Positions 38,452 to 51,206 are shown, counted from the first letter of the stretch. The stretch: DNA of 64,000 nt from Pseudonocardia sp. CNS-004 (GCA_001942185.1 MKJV01000090.1:186001-250000); one strand, 5' to 3'. Program-made: numbers and translations. Notes: a model not told the origin generated them from the sequence alone.

Positions 38452-39530
38452 CGGCTGCTCCCGGTCTTCTCCACCGGCACGTCCGTGACCGGTCCGCCCG
38501 GGACCGGTGCGGCGGGTGGCGGCGGCTGCGGGCCTGCCGGCCGCCGCCCGCGGGCGAGCAGCGCCCGCACCTTCGGCGCCTGCGCCAGGAACACGAGGAT
38601 GACGACGACCGCCTTGAACACGAGGGAGACCTCCGGCGGGATGCCGACCGAGTAGATCGTCGTGGTGAGCGTCTGGATCGTGAGCGCACCCAGCAGCGTG
38701 CCCGCGATCGAGTAGCGCCCGCCCGCGAGCGAGGTGCCCCCGATGACGACGGCGAGGATCGCGTCCAGCTCCAGCCAGAGGCCCGCGTTGTTGGCGTCGG
38801 CGGCGTGGACGTTCGCGCTGATCATCAGCCCGGCGACGGCGGCGCACAGCGCGGCGAACACGTAGACCGTCCACACGATGGTGCGGGAGCGGACCCCGGC
38901 CAGCCTGCTGGCCTCGGGGTTGATGCCGACGGCCTCCACGAGCGTGCCGAGCGCGGTGCGCCGCGTCACGAGCGCGACCAGGGCGTACACGGCGGCCGCC
39001 ACGAGCACCGTCACGGGGACGGTGAGCAGGGCGCTGCCGCTGATGCCCGAGTAGGTGGCGTTGTTGACGGTGACGATCTGCCCGTCGGTGATGAGTTGGG
39101 CGAGCCCGCGGCCCGCCGTCATGAGCACGAGGGTGGCGATGATCGGTTGGATCCCGAGGCGGGCGACGAGGAACCCGTTCCACGCGCCGAGCGCCACGGC
39201 GAGGCCGAGCGCGAGCCCGATCCCGGCGATCGCGGCGCCGGGGCTCGCCGGATCGGGGCTGCTCGCGATCCACGTGCAGGTCACCGCACCGGCGATCGAG
39301 ACGACGGCGCCGACCGACAGGTCGATTCCCCGCGTCGCGATCACGAGCGTCATGCCGAGCGCGGTGATCGCCAGCGGGGCGCCGTTGTGCAGGATGTCCA
39401 CGAGGCTGCCGTAGAGCCGACCGTCCTGCACGTGCACGGCGAAGAAGCTGGGCGTCACAGCCAGGTTGAGCAGCAGCAGCGCGGCGAGCGGCCAGATGGG
39501 CTTGCGCAGGAGCTCACGCACCGGCCTCAC
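38448..39530 (-). CDS. ytfT: Sugar ABC transporter permease, YtfT-like
   Basis: A 360-residue intact permease of the same family. Marks: GMTLVIATRGIDLSVGAVV, the loop GINPEASRLAGVRS, and DAILAVVIGGTSLAGGRYS. A Pro/Gly-rich C-terminal tail (RRPAGPQPPPPAAPVPGGP) is longer than in E. coli. GTG at 39530 overlaps the upstream ATPase gene by 17 bases, so the two are translated together. Middle gene of a four-gene importer operon. Confidence 0.88.
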   Translation of the reverse strand: MRPVRELLRKPIWPLAALLLLNLAVTPSFFAVHVQDGRLYGSLVDILHNGAPLAITALGMTLVIATRGIDLSVGAVVSIAGAVTCTWIASSPDPASPGAAIAGIGLALGLAVALGAWNGFLVARLGIQPIIATLVLMTAGRGLAQLITDGQIVTVNNATYSGISGSALLTVPVTVLVAAAVYALVALVTRRTALGTLVEAVGINPEASRLAGVRSRTIVWTVYVFAALCAAVAGLMISANVHAADANNAGLWLELDAILAVVIGGTSLAGGRYSIAGTLLGALTIQTLTTTIYSVGIPPEVSLVFKAVVVILVFLAQAPKVRALLARGRRPAGPQPPPPAAPVPGGPVTDVPVEKTGSSR

Positions 39531-41037
39531 CTCCGGTGGCGATCAGTCCCATGACCCGGTCCATGTCCACGTCCTCCCCGGCGAGCTCGGCCACCGGCTT
39601 GCGGTCGCGCAGCACCAGGACCCGGTCGGAGAGGCGGACCACCTCGTCCAGCTCCGCGGAGATGAACACGACGGCCGTGCCCTGGCCCGCCTGCTCGGCC
39701 ACGAGCGCCTGGATCTGGGCCTTCGCGCCGACGTCGATGCCGCGCGTGGGCTCGTCGAGGATGAGCAGGCGCGGCTGCGTGATCAGCCACCGCGCCAGCA
39801 GCACCTTCTGCTGGTTGCCGCCCGACAGGTTGCGCAGCAGCGCGTCCGGGTCGGCGGGCCGGATGTCGAGCAGCTCGATCCAGCGTCGGGCCAGCTCGTC
39901 CTGCTTGCGGCCGGGGATGCGCCGCATCCAGCCCCGGGACGCCTGCATCGCGAGGACGATGTTGTCGCGCACCGTCAGGTCGCCCACCACTCCCCCGGCC
40001 TTGCGGTCCTCCGAGCTGAACGCGATGCCGGCGTCGATCGCCGTGCGCGGGTTGCGGATCCGGACCACCCGTCCGTCCACCGCGATCTCGCCGTGGTCGG
40101 CGCGGTCGGCGCCGAACAGCAACCGGGCGAGCTCGGTGCGCCCGCTGCCGAGCAGCCCGGCCAGCCCGACCACCTCACCGGGCCGCACGACGAGGTCGAC
40201 CGGTTCGACGGCCCCCTTGCGTCCGATCCCGACGGCCCGGAGGACCGGCGACTCGGTTTCGTCGGCGGGGGCGGCCGGTGCGCGGTCGAGACGCTCGAGC
40301 ACCTCGAGCTCACGCCCCACCATCGCCGACACCAGCTGCACGCGGGAGATCTCCGCGGTGCGGTACTCGCCGACCCGGCTGCCGTTGCGCAGCACGGTCA
40401 TCCGGTCGGAGATCTCGTAGACCTGCTCGATGAAGTGCGAGACGAACAGGATCGCCACGCCGTCGTCGCGCAGCCCGCGCACGACCCGGAAGAGCTCCTC
40501 GACCTCGCTCGCGTCCAGGCTGGAGGTCGGCTCGTCGAGGACCAGCACCCGCGAGTCGACCTCGACGGCACGGGCGATCGCGACGAGCTGCTGCTGCGCG
40601 ATCGGGTGCGCGTCCAGCGGCGAGGACGGGTCGAGGTCCAGGTGCAGCCTGCCGAGCACCTCGGTGGCCCGGCGGCGGGCGCCGCGCCAGTCGATGCGAC
40701 CGGCGCGGCGCGGCTCGCGGCCCAGCAGGAGGTTCTCCGCCACGGAGAGGTTGGGGCAGAGGTTCACCTCCTGGTAGACCGTGCTGATCCCGGCGGCCTG
40801 GGCGGCGGCGGGCCCGCTGAAGGCCACCGGCTCGCCCTGCACCGTGATCTGGCCCGCGTCCACCGGGTGCACGCCGGTCAGGGCTTTGATCAGCGTCGAC
40901 TTGCCGGCGCCGTTCTCGCCCATCAACGCGTGCACCTCGCCCGGGTACAGCCGCAGGTCCACACCCTCGAGGGCCTGAACCGGTCCGAACGCCACGGAGA
41001 TGCCGGTCATCTCCACCAGCGGACGCGAGCCCGCCAT
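39514..41037 (-). CDS. ytfR: Sugar ABC transporter ATP-binding protein, YtfR-like
   Basis: A 507-residue intact double-ATPase. The first half has Walker A GENGAGKST, signature-like AQQQLVAIARA and Walker B VLVLDEPTSSLD. The second half has a degenerate Walker A (GLLGSGRTELARLL), a full signature LSGGNQQKVLLARWL and LLILDEPTRGID, as in all CUT2 sugar ATPases. Its ATG overlaps the binding-protein stop by one base. It powers the YtfT/YjfF permease pair. Confidence 0.93.
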   Translation of the reverse strand: MAGSRPLVEMTGISVAFGPVQALEGVDLRLYPGEVHALMGENGAGKSTLIKALTGVHPVDAGQITVQGEPVAFSGPAAAQAAGISTVYQEVNLCPNLSVAENLLLGREPRRAGRIDWRGARRRATEVLGRLHLDLDPSSPLDAHPIAQQQLVAIARAVEVDSRVLVLDEPTSSLDASEVEELFRVVRGLRDDGVAILFVSHFIEQVYEISDRMTVLRNGSRVGEYRTAEISRVQLVSAMVGRELEVLERLDRAPAAPADETESPVLRAVGIGRKGAVEPVDLVVRPGEVVGLAGLLGSGRTELARLLFGADRADHGEIAVDGRVVRIRNPRTAIDAGIAFSSEDRKAGGVVGDLTVRDNIVLAMQASRGWMRRIPGRKQDELARRWIELLDIRPADPDALLRNLSGGNQQKVLLARWLITQPRLLILDEPTRGIDVGAKAQIQALVAEQAGQGTAVVFISAELDEVVRLSDRVLVLRDRKPVAELAGEDVDMDRVMGLIATGGEAGA

Positions 41038-42058
41038 CAGTACTGGCGGCTGGGCAGTGCGGCCTTGGCGGCCTCGGTGTCGAACGTCGTCTCCTCGGTC
41101 ACGACGCGCGCCGGCACCTCCTCACCGGCGGTCACCTTCTTGACCAGGTCCATCAGCTGCGGGCCGAGCAGCGGGTTGCACTCGACGATGAAGTTGATCT
41201 TCCCGTCGGCCAGCGCCTGCATGCCGTCCTTCACCGCGTCGACGGTGATGATCGTGATGTCCTGCCCGGGGACCTTGCCGGCCGCCTCGATCGCCTCGAT
41301 CGCGCCGAGCCCCATGTCGTCGTTGTGGGCGTAGAGGACGTCGATGTCCGGGTGGGCCTTCAGGAAGGCCTCCATCACCTGCCGGCCGCCCGAGCGCGTG
41401 AAGTCACCGGTCTGCGTCGCGATGACCTGGTAGTTCGGGTTCTGCTTGATCACCTCGGCGAAGCCTCCTGGCGGTCGATCGCCGGGGCCGATCCCGTGGT
41501 GCCCTGCAGCTCGACGATGTTCACCGGCCCGGCCGACGCGTCGACGTTCTCCAGGAGCCACTGCCCGGCCTTCTTGCCCTCCTCGATGAAGTCGGAGCCG
41601 AGGAACGTCTTGTAGAGCGTGGTGTCGGCCGAGTCGACGGCCCGGTCGGTGAGGATCACCGGGATGTTGGCCCGCTTGGCCTCCATCAGCACGGTGTCCC
41701 ACCCCGACTCCACGACGGGGCTGAACGCGATCACGTCGACCCGCTGCTGGATGAACGAGCGGATCGCCTTGATCTGGTTCTCCTGCTTCTGCTGGGCGTC
41801 GGAGAACTGCAGCTCGATGCCGGCTTCCGCCGCGGAGTCCTGCACCGACTTCGTGTTCGCGGTGCGCCACCCGCTCTCGGCGCCGACCTGTGAGAAGCCC
41901 AGCGTGATCGGCTCTTCGCCGCCGGCGGCCTCGGATCCGCCACCCTGCCCATCCCCGCCTCCGCCGCCGCATGCGGCCAGCACGAGCGCGGCGGCCGTCA
42001 CCGCTGCGAGCGCAGCCACCCGCTTGCTCAGCGCGGGCAACGTCATCGTTGTGCGCAC
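41037..42058 (-). CDS. ytfQ: Periplasmic-type sugar-binding lipoprotein, YtfQ-like
   Basis: About 340 residues. Lipoprotein signal with lipobox LAAC (Cys near 30) and a Gly/Asp linker, then a type-I binding fold: ITLGFSQVGAESGWRTANTK, QRVDVIAFSPVVESGWDTVL, VLYAHNDDMGLGAIEAIEAA. These stretches are close to E. coli YtfQ, which binds galactofuranose. One missing base near 41465 splits it. GTG at 42058 has ggggagg 4 bases before it; ATG at 42046 is an alternative. It leads the operon and has a LacI-type operator 75 bases upstream. Confidence 0.88.
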
Positions 42059-42132
42059 AGCGCCTCCCCAGGCGTCGTATCCAGTGGTGGGGTTCCGCCC
42101 ATCAGTGTGATGCACGTCCCAGCCCGCGGAAT

Positions 42133-42146
42133 TGTGAGCGCTAACA
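42133..42146. promoter_or_regulatory. LacI/GalR-type operator upstream of ytfQ operon
   Basis: TGTGAGCGCTAACA is a near-perfect palindrome around AGCGCT, preceded by gaat; it resembles the classic LacI-family operator and the TGTTAGCGCTCACA type common in actinobacterial sugar operons. It lies 75-88 bases upstream of the ytfQ start. The cognate repressor gene is not beside it. Confidence 0.65.
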
Positions 42147-42262
42147 TCCCTGGTCGTCAAGGGTGCACCCGGTCAAGAGCAGGTAACGGTCCGCGAACCC
42201 TGGCGACCGGCGTCACGCACCGTGGCCAACGGCGACCCGCCGTCGTCCGGTTGAATGAACGA

Positions 42263-42502
42263 ATGCGTCACAACGGCACTGGTGACGATGAGCCGACCGG
42301 TCCGCTCCCCGGCAGCGAATGGCCGCTGCCCGGAGAGCCCGACGACCTCGCGCCGGGCGAGCTCTGGGACTCCGGCGGGCCCGGGAGCACCGCCGCCGCC
42401 GCTCGCGGCTGCCTGTGCCCGATGCTGCCCAACGACCCGCGCGCCGGTCTCGGGGTGCTCATCGCGCCCGACTGTCCCGTCCACCGATCGCGATTGGAGT
42501 AG
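42263..42502 (+). CDS. Small cysteine-containing actinobacterial protein
   Basis: A 79-residue protein. The C-terminal half contains GCLCPMLPND and DCPVHRSRLE; a CxCP...CPxH pattern is frequent in short phage and actinobacterial proteins and may bind zinc. The N-terminal half is Pro/Gly/Asp-rich. ATG at 42263 is the first in-frame. It ends 38 bases before the glutamine-synthetase gene on the same strand. Role unknown. Confidence 0.6.
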   Translation: MRHNGTGDDEPTGPLPGSEWPLPGEPDDLAPGELWDSGGPGSTAAAARGCLCPMLPNDPRAGLGVLIAPDCPVHRSRLE

Positions 42503-42540
42503 CCCCGCACGGCCCCGCGGGAGTTGTAGCGTGCGCTCCC

Positions 42541-43896
42541 GTGACCACGTACCCGATGCCGGTCCTCGCCGACGAGGAGCTGGCCACGGCGACGGCCCGA
42601 CTCCAGGACGCCGGGATCCGGCTGCTCAGCGGCTCGGTGGTCGACCCGGCCGGTGTGATCCGGGCGAAGCACGTGCCGGCGCGGCGGGCGGGTGCGTTCC
42701 ACGCGCACGGCATGGGCGCCTCGCCGAGCTGGAACGTGTTCTGCGTCGACAACGCCATCGCGTTCACCCCGCGGTTCGGGGTGGTCGGCGACATGCGGCT
42801 GCGCGCCGACCTCACCGCGGTGCGCGTGCTCGGCGACGGGCTGGCGTGGGCACCGGCGGAGATGTTCGACCAGGACGCCGCGCCCGCCCCCGTCTGCACC
42901 CGCGGCCTCCTGCGCCGCACGGCGGCCCGGCTGACGGAACAGGGCCTCGCCGCGCGCGTCGGGTGCGAGCTGGAAATGGTGCTCACTCCCCGTCACGGTC
43001 CGGGGTGGAACGCGTACGGGCTGGGCGCCCTGCTGGACGTCGAAGCGTTCGTCCTCGACCTGCTCGCCGCCGCCGACCGCGCGGGTCTTCCGGTCGAGCA
43101 GGTCCACGCCGAGTACGGCGACAGCCAACTCGAGATCTCGATCGCCCCGAGCGACCCGCTCACCGCCGCCGACCACGTCGTGCTGGCCCGCCTGCTCGCC
43201 TGCCGCGTGGGACGCCGCCACGACCTCGCCGTGTCGTTCTCGCCGCTGCCGTTCGCGGGCGGCGCCGGCAACGGGGCCCACCAGCACCTCTCGCTCACCC
43301 GCGACGGGCAGCCCCTCCTGTCGGGTGGCACCGGTCCGCACGGGCTCACCGACGGCGGCGGCGCCGCGATCGGCGGGATCGTCGCCGGGCTGCCGGAGCT
43401 CACCGCGGTGTTCGCCGGGTCCGTGCTGTCACCGCACCGGCTCCAACCGGGGCACTGGTCCGGCGCGTTCGCCTGCTGGGGATGGGAGAACCGGGAGGCG
43501 GCGGTGCGCCTCTGCGCGGAGACGCCGGGCAACCCGCACGGCGCGAGCGTGGAGCTCAAGTGCATCGACCCGTCCGCCAACCCCTACCTCGCCACCGCGG
43601 TCTTCGTCGAGCTCGCACTCGACGGCCTCGCGCGCGGCGCGGCCCTGCCGCCGGAGGTCACGGTCGCCCCGGACGCGCTCACCCCCGAGGAGGCGGCGCG
43701 CACCGCAGCGGTGCGACTCCCGGCCGACCAGCGGTCCGCGCTGGAGATGCTCCAGGGCTCCGAGCCGGCCCGCCGCCTGCTCGGCGAGGAGATCCTCGAA
43801 GCGCTCACCGCCGTGCGCCGCCACGAGCTCGACACCTACGGCGGCCACGACGTCGACGCGGTGGCCGAGCAGCTCCGATACGCCTGGTCGGTGTGA
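42541..43896 (+). CDS. Glutamine-synthetase family protein (gamma-glutamylation type)
   Basis: A 451-residue intact protein. The beta-grasp start is followed by the catalytic domain with GCELEMVL, GDSQLEISIAPSDPL, FSPLPFAGGAGNGAHQHLSL and ENREAAVRLC; NPYLATAVFVELALDGL closes it. Shorter and more divergent than nitrogen-assimilating GlnA, it fits the PuuA/IpuC-like class that gamma-glutamylates amines. It lacks a clear adenylylation-loop Tyr. The stop overlaps the ATG of an amidohydrolase gene (TGATG). Together they form the two halves of fungal FluG-type fusions. Confidence 0.85.
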   Translation: MTTYPMPVLADEELATATARLQDAGIRLLSGSVVDPAGVIRAKHVPARRAGAFHAHGMGASPSWNVFCVDNAIAFTPRFGVVGDMRLRADLTAVRVLGDGLAWAPAEMFDQDAAPAPVCTRGLLRRTAARLTEQGLAARVGCELEMVLTPRHGPGWNAYGLGALLDVEAFVLDLLAAADRAGLPVEQVHAEYGDSQLEISIAPSDPLTAADHVVLARLLACRVGRRHDLAVSFSPLPFAGGAGNGAHQHLSLTRDGQPLLSGGTGPHGLTDGGGAAIGGIVAGLPELTAVFAGSVLSPHRLQPGHWSGAFACWGWENREAAVRLCAETPGNPHGASVELKCIDPSANPYLATAVFVELALDGLARGAALPPEVTVAPDALTPEEAARTAAVRLPADQRSALEMLQGSEPARRLLGEEILEALTAVRRHELDTYGGHDVDAVAEQLRYAWSV

Positions 43897-45023
43897 TGGC
43901 GTCCGCGCTCGCCGAGCACGTTTCAGGGCTGCGGCTGGTCGACCACCACGTGCACGGCGCCTTCACCGGCGAGCTCGACCGCGCCGAGTTCGAGGTCCAC
44001 CTGTGCGAGGGCTCCCCCGAGCCCGTCCCGCCGTGGATGACGCAGTTCGACTCGCAGCTCGGCTTCGCGATCCGGCGCTCCTGCGCGCCGGTGCTCGATC
44101 TCCCCGCACACGTACCCGCCGACGAGTACTGGGCCCGCCGCACCGAGCTCGGCGTCCCCGCGGTCACCGAGCGGTTCCTGCGCGCCGCCGCCGTGTCGGA
44201 CTGGCTGGTCGACACGGGGTACGGCGCCGGCACGGTCCTCGACGTCGACGCGATGGCCGCCGCGTCCGGGGCCCGTGGCCACCTGGTCGTCCGGCTGGAG
44301 TCGCTCGCCGAGGAGCTGGCCGCCGACGGGGTGACCGGCCGGGACTACGCCGACGAGTTCGAGGCCCGCCTGGAACGGGCGACCCGCGACGCCGTGGCCG
44401 TCAAGTCGATCCTCGCGTACCGGTCGGGCCTCGACATCGACCTCTCGCCGCCCGCACCGCACGCGGTGGCGGACGCGGCCCGCCGCTGGGTCGGCTCCGG
44501 CGAGCCCCGGCTCACCGACCCGGTGCTCCTGCGCCACGGCCTGCACGCCGCCGTGCGCCGGGGCCTCCCGATCCAGATCCACACCGGGTTCGGCGACCGC
44601 GACCTCGACCTGCACCGCGCCAACCCGGTCCACCTGCTCGACTTCCTGCGCACGCCGGGCGTGGCGGACGTGCCGGTCATGCTCCTGCACTGCTACCCCT
44701 ACCACCGCGAGGCGGGCTACCTCGCGCAGGCGTTCGGAAACGTCCACTTCGACGTCGGGCTCGCGGTGAACCACGTCGGGGTGCGCAGCACCCAGGTGGT
44801 GGCGGAATCCTTCGAGCTGGCCCCGTTCGCGAAGCAGCTCTACTCCTCCGATGCCTGGGGGCCGCCCGAGCTGCACCACCTCGGCGCCGTCCTGTGGCGC
44901 AGGGCGATGACGTCGGTGCTGGGCCGCTGGGTGGAGGACGGCGACTGGGCGGTCGCGGACGCGCTGCGGGTGGTCGACATGGTCGGGCGGGACAACGCAC
45001 GGCGGGTCTACCGGCTGGGCTGA
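43896..45023 (+). CDS. Amidohydrolase_2-type TIM-barrel hydrolase
   Basis: A 375-residue intact metal hydrolase. The N-terminal metal pair is LRLVDHHVHGAF, followed by VKSILAYRSGL, IQIHTGFGDRD, LLHCYPYHREA and a final Asp in YSSDAWGPPELH. It is coupled to the glutamine synthetase by a TGATG overlap, so it may hydrolyse or decarboxylate what the synthetase makes or uses. In FluG-like proteins the amidohydrolase domain precedes the synthetase domain; here the genes are in reversed order. Confidence 0.85.
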   Translation: MASALAEHVSGLRLVDHHVHGAFTGELDRAEFEVHLCEGSPEPVPPWMTQFDSQLGFAIRRSCAPVLDLPAHVPADEYWARRTELGVPAVTERFLRAAAVSDWLVDTGYGAGTVLDVDAMAAASGARGHLVVRLESLAEELAADGVTGRDYADEFEARLERATRDAVAVKSILAYRSGLDIDLSPPAPHAVADAARRWVGSGEPRLTDPVLLRHGLHAAVRRGLPIQIHTGFGDRDLDLHRANPVHLLDFLRTPGVADVPVMLLHCYPYHREAGYLAQAFGNVHFDVGLAVNHVGVRSTQVVAESFELAPFAKQLYSSDAWGPPELHHLGAVLWRRAMTSVLGRWVEDGDWAVADALRVVDMVGRDNARRVYRLG

Positions 45024-45048
45024 ACACGGGCGTTGGGAAGATCGGTAC

Positions 45049-45827
45049 GTGACCCACGCAGCGACCCCCGACGGCGTGCGCATCGCCTTCCAGACCTCCG
45101 GCGCCGGAGCTCCGTTGCTGCTGCTCAGCGGCCAGGCGAGCTCGCACCGGTGGTGGACCCGCGTACGCGCGGACTTCGACGACTACCGCCAGGTCGTCAC
45201 CATGGACTACCGCGGCACCGGCGACAGCGACGCACCGCCGGGGCCGTACAGCACACGCGGCTTCGCCGAGGACGTGATCGCCGTGCTGAACCACCTCGGC
45301 ATCGAACAGGCCGACGTCTACGGCACGTCGATGGGCGGCCGGGTCGCGCAGTGGATCGCCGTGGAGCACCCGCACCGGGTGCGGCGCCTCGTGCTCGGAT
45401 GCACCTCACCGGGAGGCGTCCACGCCGTCGAGCGCTCCCCCGCGGTGCGCCGGGCCCTCGCCGACCCCGACCCGGCCACCGCCCGCCGCGCCCTGCTCGA
45501 CCTCATGTACACGCCCGGGTGGATCGAGCGGCACCCGGAGCCGTACTGGACCCTGGGCGACCCCGCCATGACCCGCGCCGCCCGCCACCAGCACCTCCTC
45601 GCGTCCGGCGGGCACGACGCGTGGGACGCCCTCCCCGGGATCACCGCACCCACGCTCGTGCTGCACGGCGACCGGGACGAGCTCAACCCCACGGCCAACG
45701 CGCCGCTACTGGCCGACCGGATCCCCGGCGCCGGCTGCAGCTGATCACCGGTGCGCGGCACGCCTACTTCGAGGAGTTCCGCGACATGGCGGGCCCGGCG
45801 GTGCGGGAGTTCCTGACCGCCGCTTGA
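45049..45827 (+). CDS. Alpha/beta hydrolase, Ser type
   Basis: About 259 residues. The nucleophile elbow is YGTSMGGRVAQW (Ser), the acid is in LHGDRDELN and the His in GARHAYFEEF. MDYRGTGDSDAP near residue 50 is common in 3-oxoadipate enol-lactonase-like and esterase-like proteins. A missing base near 45737 parts the last 30 residues. GTG at 45049 starts 26 bases after the amidohydrolase stop, on the same strand, so it may belong to that operon. Substrate unknown. Confidence 0.82.
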
Positions 45828-46007
45828 TGCCGCTCGGCGGTGCTGCCGCTGCGGGTGTCGATCGCCGTGCCGACCGGGCAGCGGCGGGTTCACCGGAAGG
45901 CCGGATGACCGCACGTCGACGGGCGGGGACGAGCCGGGATCGTCCGGAACGCCGCCACGACCGAACAGGTCGGATCTCGATGATTGAGAGAAGTTGCCGG
46001 ATCGGGA
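45828..46007. other. Spacer between convergent genes
   Basis: This 180-base stretch separates an alpha/beta hydrolase and the IclR gene, whose 3' ends face each other. Possible small open frames lack codon bias and ribosome-binding sites. No strong terminator hairpin is seen. Confidence 0.4.
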
Positions 46008-46754
46008 TCAGTGCGGCAGGCGACGGGAGATGCCCCGTGCGGCCGCCCTGAGCACCGGCACCACCGTGTAGGCCTGACCGTCGTTCGGCACCACGGCCGA
46101 GAGCGCGGCCACCACCCGATCGCTCCCGTCGCGCACCGGCACCGCGATCCCCGTCGCGTCCAGGTGGATGTGCCCGTTGGTGATGACGTAGCCGTTGCGC
46201 CGGATCCCGGCCAGCACCTCCCGGAGCCGGGCCGGATCGGTGATCGTGTTCGGGGTGACCGGCGCGAGCGGCAGGCCGTACACCCGCTCCTGCAGCTCTC
46301 GCGAACCGAACGCCAGCAGCACCAGCCCCGACGACGACACGTGCAACGGCAACCGCCCCGCGATGCGGGTCAGGTTGATGACCGCGCCCTGGGCCGACAG
46401 CCGCTCGACGAACAGCACGTCCTCCCCGTCGAGCACCCCCAGCTGGACGTGGTGTCCCACCACGGCGTGGAGGTCCTCCAGGTACGGCATCGCCGCCTCA
46501 CGCAGCGACAACGTCGGCGACGCCCGCTGCGCCAGCTCCCACAGCCGGACCCCGATCTCCACCCGGCCGCTCGCGGTCCGGGCCAGCAGCCCGTGCCGAA
46601 CCAGCTCCGCCACCAGCCGGGAGGCCGTGGCGAGGTGCAACCCCGACCGCCGCGCGATCTCGGTGACCGTCAGCTCCGGGTCGGTGGAGGTGAACACCTC
46701 CACGATGCGCACGGCGCGCGACAGCACGGACTCTCCTGTCGCCACCCGCGGCAT
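46008..46754 (-). CDS. IclR family transcriptional regulator (metH side)
   Basis: A 248-residue intact regulator. The winged helix is SRAVRIVEVFTSTDPELTVT then EIARRSGLHLATASRLVAEL. The effector domain is typical (GHHVQLGVLDGEDVLFVERL, LHVSSSGLVLLAFGS, ATGIAVPVRDGSDRVVAALS). ATG at 46754. It lies between the convergent hydrolase gene and metH (54 bases from the metH stop) on the same strand as metH; target genes are not evident. It is distinct from the aromatic-cluster IclR at 60442. Confidence 0.88.
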   Translation of the reverse strand: MPRVATGESVLSRAVRIVEVFTSTDPELTVTEIARRSGLHLATASRLVAELVRHGLLARTASGRVEIGVRLWELAQRASPTLSLREAAMPYLEDLHAVVGHHVQLGVLDGEDVLFVERLSAQGAVINLTRIAGRLPLHVSSSGLVLLAFGSRELQERVYGLPLAPVTPNTITDPARLREVLAGIRRNGYVITNGHIHLDATGIAVPVRDGSDRVVAALSAVVPNDGQAYTVVPVLRAAARGISRRLPH

Positions 46755-46808
46755 CTCAGGAGCCTCCCACGCGCACGACCGGCCGGTGCCCGACCGGCCC
46801 GGCGCTGA

Positions 46809-50407
<3,599 letters not shown>

Positions 50408-50500
50408 GTGCGCGCCCTCCGGTGACCGGAGGCGCCCTTGCTGCACGTCGTGGCGGACCGAGCGTGGCGGACTCGCGGTCCGTTGCAGCGCCTCTCGACC
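50408..50500 (-). ncRNA. Candidate S-adenosylhomocysteine (SAH) riboswitch of metH
   Basis: Read on the minus strand, the leader has the SAH-riboswitch-like core CGAGAGGCGCTGCAACGG. Arms GAGGCGC (50494-50488) and GCGCCTC (50435-50429) form a perfect P1; CGGACCG (50482-50476) and CGGTCCG (50460-50454) form P2; CCACGCTCGG resembles the conserved CCAGGCUCGG and CAAGGGCGCC the conserved AACGGCGCUC. GCGCCTCCGG can instead pair with CCGGAGGGCGC, which holds the metH ribosome-binding site GGAGGG. SAH-stabilised P1 would free it. SAH riboswitches are known as ON switches of metH/ahcY. Confidence 0.65.
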
Positions 50501-50607
50501 CGTGCCCGACAGCCTACCGGGCGTCGCAACTCGCCTCTGAACTGCGAACGACAAGCATGTTCACTCAACGGTCAGCCACTGACCGGAATGCCGGCGAGAG
50601 TTCGGGC

Positions 50608-51111
50608 ATGGACGACGAGATCCTCCTCCCGGCTCACTCCGTTCCCGGCGCCGGCGCCGTGCTCAACCCGTTCGTGATCGTGGACGACGCCGCCGGCCTG
50701 ATCACCTTCGTCTCCGAGGTGTTCGGCGTCCCCGAGACCGCCGAGGCCAGGACTTCGATGCCGGACGGCAAGCTGATCCACGCCGAGCTCAGGCTGGGCA
50801 CCGTCAACCTGATGACGGCCGACCGGCTGGACGGATGGCCGGCACGCCCCGGGCTGCTGCAGGTGTGGGTCCGGGACGTGGCGACGGTGCTGGAGCGGGC
50901 CACCGCCCGGGGCGCCACCACGGTCACCGAGCCGACCCCGTTCTACGGCGAGACGACGCTCGGCCGGATCCTCGATCCCTGGCAGAACATCTGGTGGCTG
51001 TGGGCACCCGCGCCCGGCCGGCCGGATCCGACACCTCACTGGGACGGCGGTTCGACCGCGATCTTCTCGACGCTGGACGACGCGCTGCGGTCGTTGGCCG
51101 AGCCGGGGTGA
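50608..51111 (+). CDS. VOC-family (glyoxalase/PhnB-like) protein
   Basis: A 167-residue intact protein with one or two beta-alpha-beta-beta-beta modules of the vicinal-oxygen-chelate fold. AVLNPFVIVDDAAGLITFVSEVFG and PDGKLIHAELRLGTVNLMTAD begin the first module; DVATVLERATARGATTVTEP and GRILDPWQNIWWLWAP the second. The PhnB/3-demethylubiquinone-type subset is the closest look. No metal ligand set is certain. ATG at 50608. It is divergent from metH across about 200 bases. Confidence 0.8.
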   Translation: MDDEILLPAHSVPGAGAVLNPFVIVDDAAGLITFVSEVFGVPETAEARTSMPDGKLIHAELRLGTVNLMTADRLDGWPARPGLLQVWVRDVATVLERATARGATTVTEPTPFYGETTLGRILDPWQNIWWLWAPAPGRPDPTPHWDGGSTAIFSTLDDALRSLAEPG

Positions 51112-51206
51112 CGTCTCCGAACCGATCACCCCATTGACGCCACGCGCCCGCTGGACCAGTGTCCCATCAGGCGGACACATGTCCGGCGCTACTCGAGGAG
51201 GAGAGC

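Noticed and set aside
45828..46007. Small gene in the spacer before the IclR gene
   Set aside because: Arg-rich frame with no ribosome-binding site and no family pattern.
50408..50600. Cobalamin or SAM-I/SAM-IV riboswitch upstream of metH
   Set aside because: No B12-box or SAM-I/SAM-IV core pieces are seen, while the SAH-type core and alternative hairpin are.
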